A program made the translations under genes and the position numbers. A DNA stretch of 44,791 nucleotides from CAZCVI01 sp964502145 (GTDB lineage: Bacteria > Acidobacteriota > Aminicenantia > UBA2199). Positions 16,592 to 25,359 of this stretch are shown here, one piece after another; within the stretch, counting starts at the first letter, position 1, and each line of letters begins with the position of its first letter. Under the pieces are notes generated by a model. That model made no database searches, was not told where the DNA came from, and saw nothing but the letters and a program-made list of their open reading frames with translations. The DNA lies in assembly GCA_964502145.1 (NCBI GenBank), contig CAZCVI010000064.1, forward strand, positions 1 through 44,791, in the 5' to 3' direction.

Positions 16592-16698
16592 GGAAGGGGA
16601 AGGTGTACCCAGAAGCAAAAACTGACGGGCAAGGTGAAGAAAAAAAACACTTGTAAAACCATCAAACGATTTCGGAAAAGAGGCTGAATGATATTTCC
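16592..16698 (-). pseudogene. Remnant of an ABC-2 permease gene
   Basis: About 107 bases align along their length with 39084-39188, inside the intact permease gene at 38887-40026. Read on the minus strand the fragment gives FRNRLMVLQVFFFFTLPV, against FRHRLMVLQVLFFFTLPV in the intact gene, then a one-base insertion shifts the frame. Similarity stops abruptly at both ends. It is a decayed fragment of a paralogue, with no start, stop or remaining domain. Confidence 0.85.
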
Positions 16699-16706
16699 CT
16701 AAGCGC

Positions 16707-16877
16707 TTACGTTTGTCCTTCTAATTTTAAGCCTTCAATGTGAAAGGTCATGGCTTCGTAGATATTTTTTTCCACTTGTCTCCTGGTTTTGCCTGTGGCA
16801 ATACAGCCGGGCAAGTCAGGGATATATGCGCTGTGTCCGGTATCGGTTTTTTCATAGATTACCAAATACTTTAACAT
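16707..16877 (-). CDS. HicB-like small protein
   Basis: A 56-aa product that begins MLKYLVIYEKTDTGHSAYIPDLPG (core YIPDLPGCIATG) and continues TRRQVEKNIYEAM, which is the partial RNase H-like fold of HicB antitoxins. GGAGAATTAAC precedes the ATG, a good ribosome site. It lacks the DNA-binding extension of longer HicB proteins, and no hicA toxin of about 60 codons is next to it on either strand. Such short solitary HicB proteins are frequent. It lies nine bases from the permease remnant. Confidence 0.8.
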   Translation of the reverse strand: MLKYLVIYEKTDTGHSAYIPDLPGCIATGKTRRQVEKNIYEAMTFHIEGLKLEGQT

Positions 16878-17010
16878 GTTAATTCTCCTTGATCTGGGCT
16901 TGTTTTAAAGTGCTTGTTAACGTTCCTTTTATTATTGTTTAAAAGTGAAGTTTTGTCAACTGGAATGGCTGGCATTTTTTGGAAAAAATAAAAGGTGTTG
17001 AACTGCCATC

Positions 17011-17042
17011 CTGGGAACGTGGGCGTCCCGACGGCAAGGGGG
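17011..17042 (+). repeat. Dispersed GC-rich repeat, copy 1
   Basis: CTGGGAACGTGGGCGTCCCG followed by ACGGCAAGGGGG matches, on the opposite strand, the segment at 25360-25392 with few changes. The similarity runs a little further (GTAGGATG against CAAGATGG). Confidence 0.6.
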
Positions 17043-17106
17043 TAGGATGAATGGAAATAGGGAAAGGCGAGAAACGCAATGAAAACTGAATATGGCCTAA
17101 GTCTGC

Positions 17107-17751
17107 TTAACAATGCAATTGAAGAATGCGCAATAGGTCGTTTAAAAAAGGTTTAAAATTCTGATTACAGATATCGCTTATCTTTTTATAATCGGAACTT
17201 TCGAGAATCATGGGCGCATCAATAGTATCTTTGTATTTTTTGCCACACGTTTTAAAAAGAGTTTCAATAATGCGCTTTGGGGGGAGATTATGGTTTTGGT
17301 TCTCGATGGGTTTTGTCCAATTTATCGGGAAAGTCTTGATGCCCAGATGATTCATCAGGCTCTCTTCTGACGCCAATAACAGAACTTCCAGGTCATATTT
17401 AAAACAGTGTACGAAAAAACGCTCTTTTAAGCGGGGTTCACATTGTTTTACCGCTAATTCATGGGCGAATTGTTTATCCAGTTCATCTTTTAATTCAATA
17501 AAGGTGGTATGTGAAAAGGGTATGTTTTGGGGGTAAAGATCAGGCAAGAGGAATACTGAACTGTCAGGGATATTTCGCAAGATATTGAGCGCTTTCTTGA
17601 GGCCATTGTTCAATAAAGGTTTTTTGCCTTCTTGGGGGTGAAAATGTATCGAATTACCCTGTGCTGTAGCGGTATCAATGATACTTCCCAGTAGTTTTTC
17701 CATGGCCAACTTGTCGCTGACACCCTCAACAAAGATATAAATGGTTTTCAA
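17107..17751 (-). CDS. DUF4276/TOPRIM-like partner of the SMC-like ATPase
   Basis: 214 aa starting MKTIYIFVEGVSDKLAMEKLL, the FVEG...D pattern of TOPRIM-like DUF4276 proteins, with SVFLLPDLYP near residue 70 (second conserved acidic site), then a helical C-terminal half containing KYDLEVLLLA and a ED-poor tail. Its ATG overlaps the ATPase stop by four bases (ATGA), so the two are translationally coupled. In known systems OLD-like ATPases act with a TOPRIM nuclease in the same or a neighbouring protein; this pair has that layout. DUF4276 biochemistry is not settled, so nuclease activity is inference. Confidence 0.75.
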   Translation of the reverse strand: MKTIYIFVEGVSDKLAMEKLLGSIIDTATAQGNSIHFHPQEGKKPLLNNGLKKALNILRNIPDSSVFLLPDLYPQNIPFSHTTFIELKDELDKQFAHELAVKQCEPRLKERFFVHCFKYDLEVLLLASEESLMNHLGIKTFPINWTKPIENQNHNLPPKRIIETLFKTCGKKYKDTIDAPMILESSDYKKISDICNQNFKPFLNDLLRILQLHC

Positions 17752-18929
17752 CTTAATGTCTCCAATTCATCGTTGCAGTGCATCAGTTCCAGTTCAGCTA
17801 TTCCGAAATCCTGGAGATTGGCCAATAAAGATTTGGAATCACTGACTTTGATATAATGGCTTTCGCCGCCAACTTTTTTCATCACAGCGATACTGGATAA
17901 TTCAAACTGGGTCAGGAAATATGACGCATGGGTGGCGAGAATGATCTGGGTTTTTGCGGATGCCTTCTCGAATAAACCGGCAAGGATCGGCAATGTCCGG
18001 GGATGGACACCCTGATCGGGTTCATCAATGCAAATAAGAGAGGGCGGAGAAGGTAAAAGGCATAAGGTTACCCATGCGATAAAACGGAGTGTACCGTCGG
18101 ATAAATCGGCGAGACTTAATTCGCTGCCGACATTCTCCTCTCCCCAAAAAGCAATCACCTGCCCAGGCCCACCACGTGCTTTAACGGTCAAATCTTTAAA
18201 GCCAGGTATCGCTGATTTGAGCATTGACTTTAATTCATTAAACGCCAGGGGGTGTTCGGTCATTAAATAGAATAAAACAGCGCTGAGGTTTCCCGCGTCT
18301 TCTTGCAAGAGAGGTTCCTGGCTGGTGGATACCGGGCGGCGAATCTTTTCATTATCAATATTGAAGGCATTATAAAAACGCCAGCCGCGAATATACTCCC
18401 TGAGATTAAAAAGGGTGATCAAAGTGGGATCGGTAATAGAACCGAGGGCCAATTGATTCTTTTTTTTCAAATCCCATTCCTTACGGGTGAAATGTTGGTC
18501 TTCGGGTTCGTAAACGGCGCCTTTGCCATTCTGAAAATTTAAAAAAAGAAAGGGAGAGGTCTGATGGGGTTGGGATAAATCCTTGGAACTGACACGTTCA
18601 GAGATAATCCGTGTGGAACCGACAGGGCCTAAAAGTTCTCCCTGATAAAGAAGCGTGTTCTTTTGTTTGAGCTGGATTTCGGCGCACCATCCGAACTTAT
18701 CCGGGCCGGGTTTATGAAACAACTGCTGTCCGATGGAACCGCTGACGATTTCTGGGGGAATCTCTTGATAACAAGCATCTCTCAAGAATCTTAAAAACTC
18801 AAATAGGCTTGATTTCCCGGAACCATTTGTGCCGACGATCACTTCAAGTGCCCCGAATTTGAATTCAATATCGCCGAAAGGGCGGTATCCCTGTATTTTT
18901 ATTGATGGCAGCCAATCAAAACTATTCAT
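17748..18929 (-). CDS. SMC/OLD-like AAA_21 ATPase
   Basis: 393 aa with Walker A GTNGSGKSS at residues 33-41 right after the N-terminal strands (IKIQGYRPFGDIEFKF). The ABC-type signature is LSDGTLRF, Walker B is LICIDEPDQGVHP and the H-loop is ILATHAS. No coiled-coil arm of SMC length is present. ATG 18929 is preceded by GTGGAGT; an upstream in-frame start at 18974 would add a hydrophobic, poorly conserved-looking piece. The coupled DUF4276 gene follows. Pairs of this type occur in defence islands. Confidence 0.88.
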   Translation of the reverse strand: MNSFDWLPSIKIQGYRPFGDIEFKFGALEVIVGTNGSGKSSLFEFLRFLRDACYQEIPPEIVSGSIGQQLFHKPGPDKFGWCAEIQLKQKNTLLYQGELLGPVGSTRIISERVSSKDLSQPHQTSPFLFLNFQNGKGAVYEPEDQHFTRKEWDLKKKNQLALGSITDPTLITLFNLREYIRGWRFYNAFNIDNEKIRRPVSTSQEPLLQEDAGNLSAVLFYLMTEHPLAFNELKSMLKSAIPGFKDLTVKARGGPGQVIAFWGEENVGSELSLADLSDGTLRFIAWVTLCLLPSPPSLICIDEPDQGVHPRTLPILAGLFEKASAKTQIILATHASYFLTQFELSSIAVMKKVGGESHYIKVSDSKSLLANLQDFGIAELELMHCNDELETLS

Positions 18930-19178
18930 CTGTTTGTACTCCACATACTGTCCTGAAAAAAATATCCAGAACACATTATAGATGAAATGCAGAGATAATG
19001 CAATTCATGGGTAAAAAAAAATTGGAGCAAGAGGGGCGAGATTAATGGATAGGCATCAGCCTCAAGGGTCGTATTTCCGCCATATTCATCTAGGTCAACC
19101 TTCTATCTGAAAGAAATTGGTCCGGTGTGTTTGATTTTTTTTAAAATAGGGTATATTATTACCTGTGGAGGTACGCAT

Positions 19179-19337
19179 ATGGTTGAAAAATATGGGGTGG
19201 TGTTCTTTTGGGACGATGAATATAAAGGATACGTTGCTGAAGCTGTGGGATTACCTGGATGTTTCAGCCAGGGGAAAACCATGGAAGAGGCAATCTGCGT
19301 TAAGTCGGGTGGATTTTTTTGGGGGAATGTAATTTAA
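19179..19337 (+). CDS. Truncated HicB-like protein
   Basis: 52 aa. VVFFWDDEYKGYVAEAVGLPGCFSQG and TMEEAI (cited as short pieces of the HicB N-terminal fold) are followed by CVKSGGFFWGNVI, which does not resemble HicB, where the family would continue EAIENIKEAI. GTGGAGG lies eight bases before ATG 19179, so it may still be translated. The break near 19293 suggests loss of the C-terminal helices by a rearrangement. No hicA gene is adjacent. Confidence 0.6.
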   Translation: MVEKYGVVFFWDDEYKGYVAEAVGLPGCFSQGKTMEEAICVKSGGFFWGNVI

Positions 19338-19344
19338 TATTTAA

Positions 19345-19392
19345 ACACTATATATAGTTTAGTCTGCATTTTCAAAACACTGTATACAGTGT
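19345..19392. promoter_or_regulatory. Pair of operator-like palindromes
   Basis: ACACTATATATAGTTT (19345-19360, with a perfect 12-bp core) and ACACTGTATACAGTGT (19377-19392, perfect 16-bp palindrome) both fit ACACTNTATANAGTKT. Centres are 32 bp apart, three helical turns, so a dimeric protein could bind both on one face. They sit between convergent genes. The rest of 19393-19601 holds nothing I recognise. Confidence 0.6.
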
Positions 19393-19601
19393 GTCGTTGA
19401 TCCTGCAAATGGAACGGCTTTTTGATGGTATTTATTCTTAAAAAAGTCAAACAGAATAAAATTATTTGGCTGAAAATTGCTTATTCTGAAAACATTGGCC
19501 CATAAAGCTATCATTTAAACAGGCAGGTAAACTGAGGTATCAACGGTCGCGATCTTCTTGATTACCTTATCAACTCCATTATTTTACTGCCCCATCATAA
19601 A

Positions 19602-22118
19602 TCAGAGTCTGTTTGTCCACGCAAATTCATCAGAAATTTTAGCCCGTTGCCGTGTCTTATTGACATTGAAATAAATTCGATTATCAGAATACGCTTGAGC
19701 ATAGCTGGTAATCAATCTTTGGTTCAAATTCGCAATAGAATTTCCATTAAGAGAGCGATCAATTAATTGAATTTTTCTATCACCGCTATCAGTCATTAAT
19801 TTTTTTTTCCCTGATTCAAGGTCATCATCTTCATCCGGCTGAATCGTGACGTTGACGGTAACAGACGAGCTGATAAAAGGAAGGAGGTTCGCCTTCCAGT
19901 TGTGACCATTCATATAATAACTTGTAGTAAAATTATTTTTGTTTCTATTTTGGTTATCGTCTTCATCTGGAAAATCGCATAAAGTCGCGGTATTATACAA
20001 GAATTCCATATACCCATCCACGCCAGTTTGCTTCACAAATTCACTGTTGTCAATCTTTTTCCTGTCACTATGCAGGGATGTTGTCCGATCAACGAGAATA
20101 CTTTCTGATTGAGGGGTGTTCGCACCTATTTCAGGAGACGCAGTCTTTACCTTCAAGGAGGAGATTTCTTTCCCGTGATATATTCGATCTTTTTTAATCT
20201 CAAATAAATCAAAATCACCAAAGGTTTGAGGAATATTTAGCCAGCAAAAGGATTTATTCAGGACACCTCTGACGTCTTCTATATCTCTATTGGATATAAA
20301 TTCGATTTTTGAAAACAGATCAAATACTGGTTTTATATTGGATTTGAGGTCGGAGACTGTATTAACCGCTCTCTTTGGCGACATTGGGGGGTTGTAATTG
20401 GTTAATCCAGTCTTATTTTCTTCTATCCAATGATCATTGCGTAAACTTTTGACTTCTATTGACCTCTTCAGGTAATTCAATTGACCTGACTGTGGATCAT
20501 TTGTGGCGGTGCAATCACTGATTCCTATCCATAATTTAACAGCATCTATATTTTTCCGGAGCTTTTCTTCTATAGTACTGCATCGCTTCAAATTATCAGC
20601 TTCGATACGATAATCATCTATATACATTCTCATTAGCGATTTCATTACACTATCTGAGATAAAAGAGTCGGCACATAATTTACCAATCCCACCCTTGGAA
20701 ATGTTTAGAAAGGGAGTAGTTTTCATTTCTTTGGTGCTATAATCCAATGCCAGATATTCTTGATTTCTACGGTGGGAATAACAACCAACGTCTACTCCTA
20801 TTTCAGAGGAAACTCTATCTTTATTTCCCAAACCATCATCAGGGTTAAGTGGTTTTTCTGGACGGAAGGGTAGGTTCTTGGAAATCAGTCCCGATTCATT
20901 TTTTTTAGTCTCTTGAGTATTACGGTTCTGTTTGTTTGTTGCTCTACCAAGGGAAGGTGAAAGGTTTAAATTCGGAGCCCATTTGACACCAGCTTTTTGC
21001 CAGCCAGAAATTGCCGAATGAAACGTGGTCTCTTTTATTGAAAAACAAGTATCCACCTTTTTTCTATACTCTTCATCGAGAGTTTGATAATATCTCTTAA
21101 TCCCATCCATAACCGAATAGTCGACGTCAAAACCCAAACTTAGTTTAAATGAATTGGATGTGTGTACTTTTTCATCATAAGTTGTATCTAAAAGCATGAA
21201 TACACATTTTTTATCTGTACCATCATAATTAATATAGAGTTGTCGTTTTAAAAGAGACAAAATCCAGAGTCCAGTACCACCACAACCTATCACTAAGCTT
21301 GGAACTTTCTTTTTATCAATATCAATCACTTGAGTACCCCGGTATTTTGGAGAATCGTATTTTTTTAGCATTGTTTTTTTCTCTTTTTCCACGGAGCAAG
21401 AATCACTTGTCATTTTTTTATCGGGTCTATCATCCCCCCGATGCGAAATTGGATATATTGTTGCCACGATGTATCCATCTTTTTCATAAATAACGGGTTC
21501 CGGTGAATTTAAGTTTCTGCAATCCTCTATAGCTTTTCTGATTCCTTTTTCCATCTTGTCCTCCTCTTCAAATCCTATTAAAGGATTCCATCTTAATTGA
21601 GCCAGCAATTCGCTTAATGTATACAAGGTATTACTGAGAATTTTTTGATTCTTCAAACTTCCAGGGCTGGCAATTTCCAAGAAGTCCCCATAAAAATTTA
21701 TAGTAATACACTTGTCAATTATATCCTGATTTTGAGAATCCATATGAGAGCACCCAATATTCAATAATTCATGTACACAGCCAAATGGAAATCTTTCCAA
21801 GGTTTGTGAGTTGGAGTCAGATTCTGGATATAAATAGTTTCTGAAAGAAGGCTGGAAAACAAAATCAAGATGATACCTAAAAAATTCAAGAATTTCTGCC
21901 AGTTGCCCGGATTTCGATTTAGCTGTTATCTGCTTTTCCCTCTTGACTCTTCCCGTTTCGGAATAAGTTCTGCATTTAATTGGTGGGAGAAGCTGATGAG
22001 ATTCTTTCGAAATAATCGGGAATTTCATATATTGGGGTGGAGAATATTGAAAGAGTGACGGGTCAACTGAAATAAAAGAAATTTCTTTAAAACCAGCCGC
22101 TACTGATGTCTTCGTCAT
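19602..22118 (-). CDS. GHKL-ATPase-like protein fused to a tubulin-like or Rossmann nucleotide-loop region
   Basis: 838 aa. Residues about 105-225 resemble the HATPase_c_4 domain that ends AlbA_2-type and RecG-like ATPases: PFGCVHELLNIGCSHMD (Glu117, Asn120), LEIASPGSL at 147-155 and KMEKGIRKAIEDC at 188-200. Near 272-312, PSLVIGCGGTGLWILSLLKR followed by VFMLLDT resembles the N-terminal glycine loop and DT element of Tubulin_2-type proteins. The tubulin signature GGGTGxG is not found further on. The C-terminal 500 residues are unrecognised, polar and low in hydrophobic core. The start ATG has only AGAAGTGAT upstream. A promoter lies about 110 bases before it. The family call is tentative. 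Confidence 0.5.
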   Translation of the reverse strand: MTKTSVAAGFKEISFISVDPSLFQYSPPQYMKFPIISKESHQLLPPIKCRTYSETGRVKREKQITAKSKSGQLAEILEFFRYHLDFVFQPSFRNYLYPESDSNSQTLERFPFGCVHELLNIGCSHMDSQNQDIIDKCITINFYGDFLEIASPGSLKNQKILSNTLYTLSELLAQLRWNPLIGFEEEDKMEKGIRKAIEDCRNLNSPEPVIYEKDGYIVATIYPISHRGDDRPDKKMTSDSCSVEKEKKTMLKKYDSPKYRGTQVIDIDKKKVPSLVIGCGGTGLWILSLLKRQLYINYDGTDKKCVFMLLDTTYDEKVHTSNSFKLSLGFDVDYSVMDGIKRYYQTLDEEYRKKVDTCFSIKETTFHSAISGWQKAGVKWAPNLNLSPSLGRATNKQNRNTQETKKNESGLISKNLPFRPEKPLNPDDGLGNKDRVSSEIGVDVGCYSHRRNQEYLALDYSTKEMKTTPFLNISKGGIGKLCADSFISDSVMKSLMRMYIDDYRIEADNLKRCSTIEEKLRKNIDAVKLWIGISDCTATNDPQSGQLNYLKRSIEVKSLRNDHWIEENKTGLTNYNPPMSPKRAVNTVSDLKSNIKPVFDLFSKIEFISNRDIEDVRGVLNKSFCWLNIPQTFGDFDLFEIKKDRIYHGKEISSLKVKTASPEIGANTPQSESILVDRTTSLHSDRKKIDNSEFVKQTGVDGYMEFLYNTATLCDFPDEDDNQNRNKNNFTTSYYMNGHNWKANLLPFISSSVTVNVTIQPDEDDDLESGKKKLMTDSGDRKIQLIDRSLNGNSIANLNQRLITSYAQAYSDNRIYFNVNKTRQRAKISDEFAWTNRL

Positions 22119-22226
22119 TTATCACTTCTGATTGAAAAGCAAGTTTTAGGACATACCTTTAGGTGGGGTCTACCACACCCTTCGCCATGCATCCAGATAG
22201 GGACAACTGTATTCATCATAACAGGT

Positions 22227-22254
22227 ATTATATACAGTATTTTTTATTTTTCAA
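22227..22254 (-). promoter_or_regulatory. Promoter of the 838-aa gene
   Basis: On the minus strand TTGAAA (22249-22254), a 16-bp spacer and TATAAT (22227-22232). The spacer end contains ACTGTATA, identical to half of the palindrome at 19377-19392, so one regulator could bind both. Confidence 0.6.
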
Positions 22255-22282
22255 CTAAAAAAATCGGGTACTTCGTTTTATT

Positions 22283-25177
22283 TTAATTTTCCAGGTATTT
22301 CCTCTTTATTTTATACCCAGTATCATTAATAATATCTTCTGCCTTTTGCAAATGCTTTTTACTTTCTACTTCATTACCCTCACTGCGGAACAAAAAGGCA
22401 GCCTCTATATGAAAATCAGCCAAGAACAATATCATGGACCCTAATTCCGCAATATACTCCACCTTGTTCAAATCCTCCCAAGCGGCAGTAAATTTTTTTT
22501 GCACTCGATGACATTCAGACCTCGCGAGAAGAGCCATTGGTAAATCGTCCATATGTTTTGAATCTGTCAAACCGCGAACTGCCCGGTCTAAATAACTCAT
22601 TGCGCGTGCGAAGTCGTATTGCCCACTCAAAATCTCCTTTTTCATCCATGCTCGTCCCAGGGATATCTGGTTTATAGCAATACTTAAACGTCGCTCGTTT
22701 TCCCCTGTATTTAATTTTCTGCCGATAATTTTTATATCGTTCTCAGAACGACGAATCACTTCGTCAAAATCTCCTTGCTCAAGAAGAAATTCACAGTATC
22801 TGAATCCACTTACTGAAAAAAGATTTTTGTCTCTTGGGTTGGATTTCCTTATTGAGCGTATTTTTTCCGCCTCTAAAAACATCTCACTAGCTTCTTCCAA
22901 CCTTCCGGCTTTGAAATAGACATAAGCAAGCGTAGCTCTATGTGCTTCTTTTTGGTAATCGATAAGTTCAATTTTATCTGAGTATTTAACGCCTGCGGAT
23001 GCATATTTTATCGCCTCATTTATTCTGCCAAGTCTTAGCATCATTTCACTAAGAGTGTTGGCTGCAATTGCGGCATTATTCCAATCTTCAATTTTGATTT
23101 TTTGCTCAAGGGATTTTTTAGATGGCTTTATTGCTTCCTTCAAACGGCCTAACGCACATAAATCGAAGGAAACCCAATTAAGTATTGCGAGTTGAGTATT
23201 TTCATTCAATCCTTTTACCGGTTGACTCCATGGGGTTTCAAAAAAATTTTGCAAGATGGACAGGTCCGTACTGAATGCGCCGAGAGATTTGATAATATAT
23301 TGATTATCTCCTTGCACAATATAATTTCTATAAATATTATGGAATACTTTCTCGTGAAACCCAGCTTGGCACCCATGATAAATGGCAGCAATGAAAACTT
23401 CCATCTCGGTTAGGGTTGTCGGATTTTGTCCTCTAGATAATTGTTTATAATATTTGTATAAAAGGGTCTGGGCCATTTTCCACTCTTTGGCTCTTTGGGA
23501 TTTAAACTTTTCTCTGAAATACTCCCTTATTAATTGGTGACAGCCAAGTTTCTTTTGGGAGTTACTGCCATATACCGTCATCAGTCCAAACTCACTTAAA
23601 TTGTTGGTTGAACTGGTTAAATACTCGTCACCGAAAGTTCGCAGTCTGTTATTAATACCAAGTAAAACCTTTTCATTTTTTAAATATTCAAGAACTTCAA
23701 TCTCCACATCCCTGTTAAAAAGTGCCATGAGGTAAAGAGTTTCAATTTCCACGGAATCTTTTAATTCAGATTCATAAGCATCTAATATGCGATGAAGGTG
23801 CTCCCCTTCTTGGATTTTTTTTGTTAAATCGGTGAATGTTTCCCATTCTCGGATATTTCCGTTATAAAATTTTTTTACAAACTTTCCCAACAAAGAAAGG
23901 GTCAGTGGACTACTACCGAAATAAGAAACGGCACCATCGATTTCTTCGTCAGAATTAACTACTCCAAGTATTTTCAGTAAATCAATGCTATCCTGCTTTT
24001 CTAAATCCTGAAGATGGATATCCATCACATTATAACCTCTTTTATCCATAACATCGGTAAGACTATGATGTGAAGTTATTACGCAAAGTCCTCTTTGGTC
24101 TGCCGCTAACTCCTTTAAGAGAATCTTTAAACCTCTATCTTTCAATACTCCTGTTGGATAAGAATCGTTGTTCGTATATTGAATACTTTCTATTCCATCT
24201 ATAATTAGCAAGGTATGTTTCTGCCGTAGATAATCAACCAACCGCAACGATTTTTTTTTTGGGTCACCATCATCTGGATTTGGGTCAGAAAAAAAATCAA
24301 GGGCTTTTCGAAGAAATAAATCTGTCGAATTCTCTTTTTCCCTCTTAGAATCCTGTTCATTAAAAGACCAAGCATAAACATACTCAGCACCTCTATAATT
24401 ATCAACCGCCATTCGACCCATCCAATTATTCACAAGAGCCGTTTTGCCAGCTCCCCCAACACCAACAATGTTCAATATTTTAATGTCTTTATTTTTCCAT
24501 GAATTATCAAGAACTTTTAATTTGTCATTGCGCCCTATTAAAATGGAAGAGGTTGCTGGCATCTGGAAAATATTTATTTTTTCTGGATTTTGGACAGTTT
24601 TACTTGAGGAAATGGGGGGCATAACTATTTTCTTGTCATCTTGCACAGTGATTTCTTTGCCTGTTTTTTCTCGGGCAGCCAGTACTTTTTTAAGGCTCTT
24701 TTCCAATGCGTTGATGCAATCCATGAAATACCGATCTATATATTTTGACTTTCCCAGAAAGTTAAATGGTAGGTGTTTTTCATTTGGTAGTCCATATCTG
24801 GCTCCATTCGGGACAAAATGTTGGAGTTCATTTAACCCAGGTATCTGTTCAAACGAGCATTCGCGGAGTAGCACGGGGAAAATTAAAAAAGTATCATCGT
24901 CCTTTTGTCGCTGGAGGAACAGACGAAGTTCATTTTCTTCAATATACGTGGAATTAAAGAAGTCCACACTGAGCAGCAGCACGGCAAAAGCACAATCGTT
25001 GACTGCCTGTTGGATTGCCTCATGCCATTTTTGCCCTACAGAGATATCCTTATCCGTCCAAATATCCCAATCAATATTTTTGTACAGACGCGAATGTTTG
25101 GAAATGCCTTTTTTAAACAGCTCAAACAGTTCCTCGTCTTCATGCGAATATGAAATAAACCCCTTTATCGCTTCCAT
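22283..25177 (-). CDS. TIR-NB-ARC-TPR (STAND) protein
   Basis: 964 aa with three parts. Residues 1-135 are a TIR domain (KGFISYSHEDEELFE, WTDKDISVGQKWHEAI, FAVLLLSVDFFNS, and a Glu at 83 in the region of the NAD-hydrolase glutamate). Residues 210-450 are an NB-ARC NTPase: Walker A VGVGGAGKT (239-246), Walker B TLLIIDG (about 322-328), sensor VITSHH, and GSSPLTLSLL in place of the GLPLAL motif. From about 560 come TPR-like helical pairs. In related antiphage STAND proteins the repeats sense an invader and the TIR domain destroys NAD+; that function is inferred. I chose ATG 25177, seven bases after GGAGG. Confidence 0.9.
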   Translation of the reverse strand: MEAIKGFISYSHEDEELFELFKKGISKHSRLYKNIDWDIWTDKDISVGQKWHEAIQQAVNDCAFAVLLLSVDFFNSTYIEENELRLFLQRQKDDDTFLIFPVLLRECSFEQIPGLNELQHFVPNGARYGLPNEKHLPFNFLGKSKYIDRYFMDCINALEKSLKKVLAAREKTGKEITVQDDKKIVMPPISSSKTVQNPEKINIFQMPATSSILIGRNDKLKVLDNSWKNKDIKILNIVGVGGAGKTALVNNWMGRMAVDNYRGAEYVYAWSFNEQDSKREKENSTDLFLRKALDFFSDPNPDDGDPKKKSLRLVDYLRQKHTLLIIDGIESIQYTNNDSYPTGVLKDRGLKILLKELAADQRGLCVITSHHSLTDVMDKRGYNVMDIHLQDLEKQDSIDLLKILGVVNSDEEIDGAVSYFGSSPLTLSLLGKFVKKFYNGNIREWETFTDLTKKIQEGEHLHRILDAYESELKDSVEIETLYLMALFNRDVEIEVLEYLKNEKVLLGINNRLRTFGDEYLTSSTNNLSEFGLMTVYGSNSQKKLGCHQLIREYFREKFKSQRAKEWKMAQTLLYKYYKQLSRGQNPTTLTEMEVFIAAIYHGCQAGFHEKVFHNIYRNYIVQGDNQYIIKSLGAFSTDLSILQNFFETPWSQPVKGLNENTQLAILNWVSFDLCALGRLKEAIKPSKKSLEQKIKIEDWNNAAIAANTLSEMMLRLGRINEAIKYASAGVKYSDKIELIDYQKEAHRATLAYVYFKAGRLEEASEMFLEAEKIRSIRKSNPRDKNLFSVSGFRYCEFLLEQGDFDEVIRRSENDIKIIGRKLNTGENERRLSIAINQISLGRAWMKKEILSGQYDFARAMSYLDRAVRGLTDSKHMDDLPMALLARSECHRVQKKFTAAWEDLNKVEYIAELGSMILFLADFHIEAAFLFRSEGNEVESKKHLQKAEDIINDTGYKIKRKYLEN

Positions 25178-25209
25178 GGGCAATCCTCCTGCAATATTTC
25201 TAACTTTTT

Positions 25210-25238
25210 ATTGTAATTGATTAAAATGGAACTGTCAA
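25210..25238 (-). promoter_or_regulatory. Consensus promoter of the TIR-STAND gene
   Basis: On the minus strand TTGACA (25233-25238), 17-bp spacer, TACAAT (25210-25215), 32 bases before the start codon. The gene therefore has its own transcript and is not necessarily part of the operon upstream. Confidence 0.8.
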
Positions 25239-25359
25239 GATTTTCAAAAATTCAACATTACATATTCTTCCTTCAGTAAAAAAAAATTCAAGAAAGGTTT
25301 GTCAAAATCTTGGGACTAGGTATCTCTGCACACCCTTCTCCCCCATTGCTTCCATCTTG

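Noticed and set aside
16871..17113. 80-aa minus-strand ORF between HicB-like and DUF4276 genes
   Set aside because: Runs through the GC-rich dispersed repeat, no ribosome site, no similarity seen.
19131..19159. Promoter TTGATT-N17-TATTAT for the truncated hicB
   Set aside because: Its transcript would start inside the ribosome-binding site, so it is unlikely to drive this gene.
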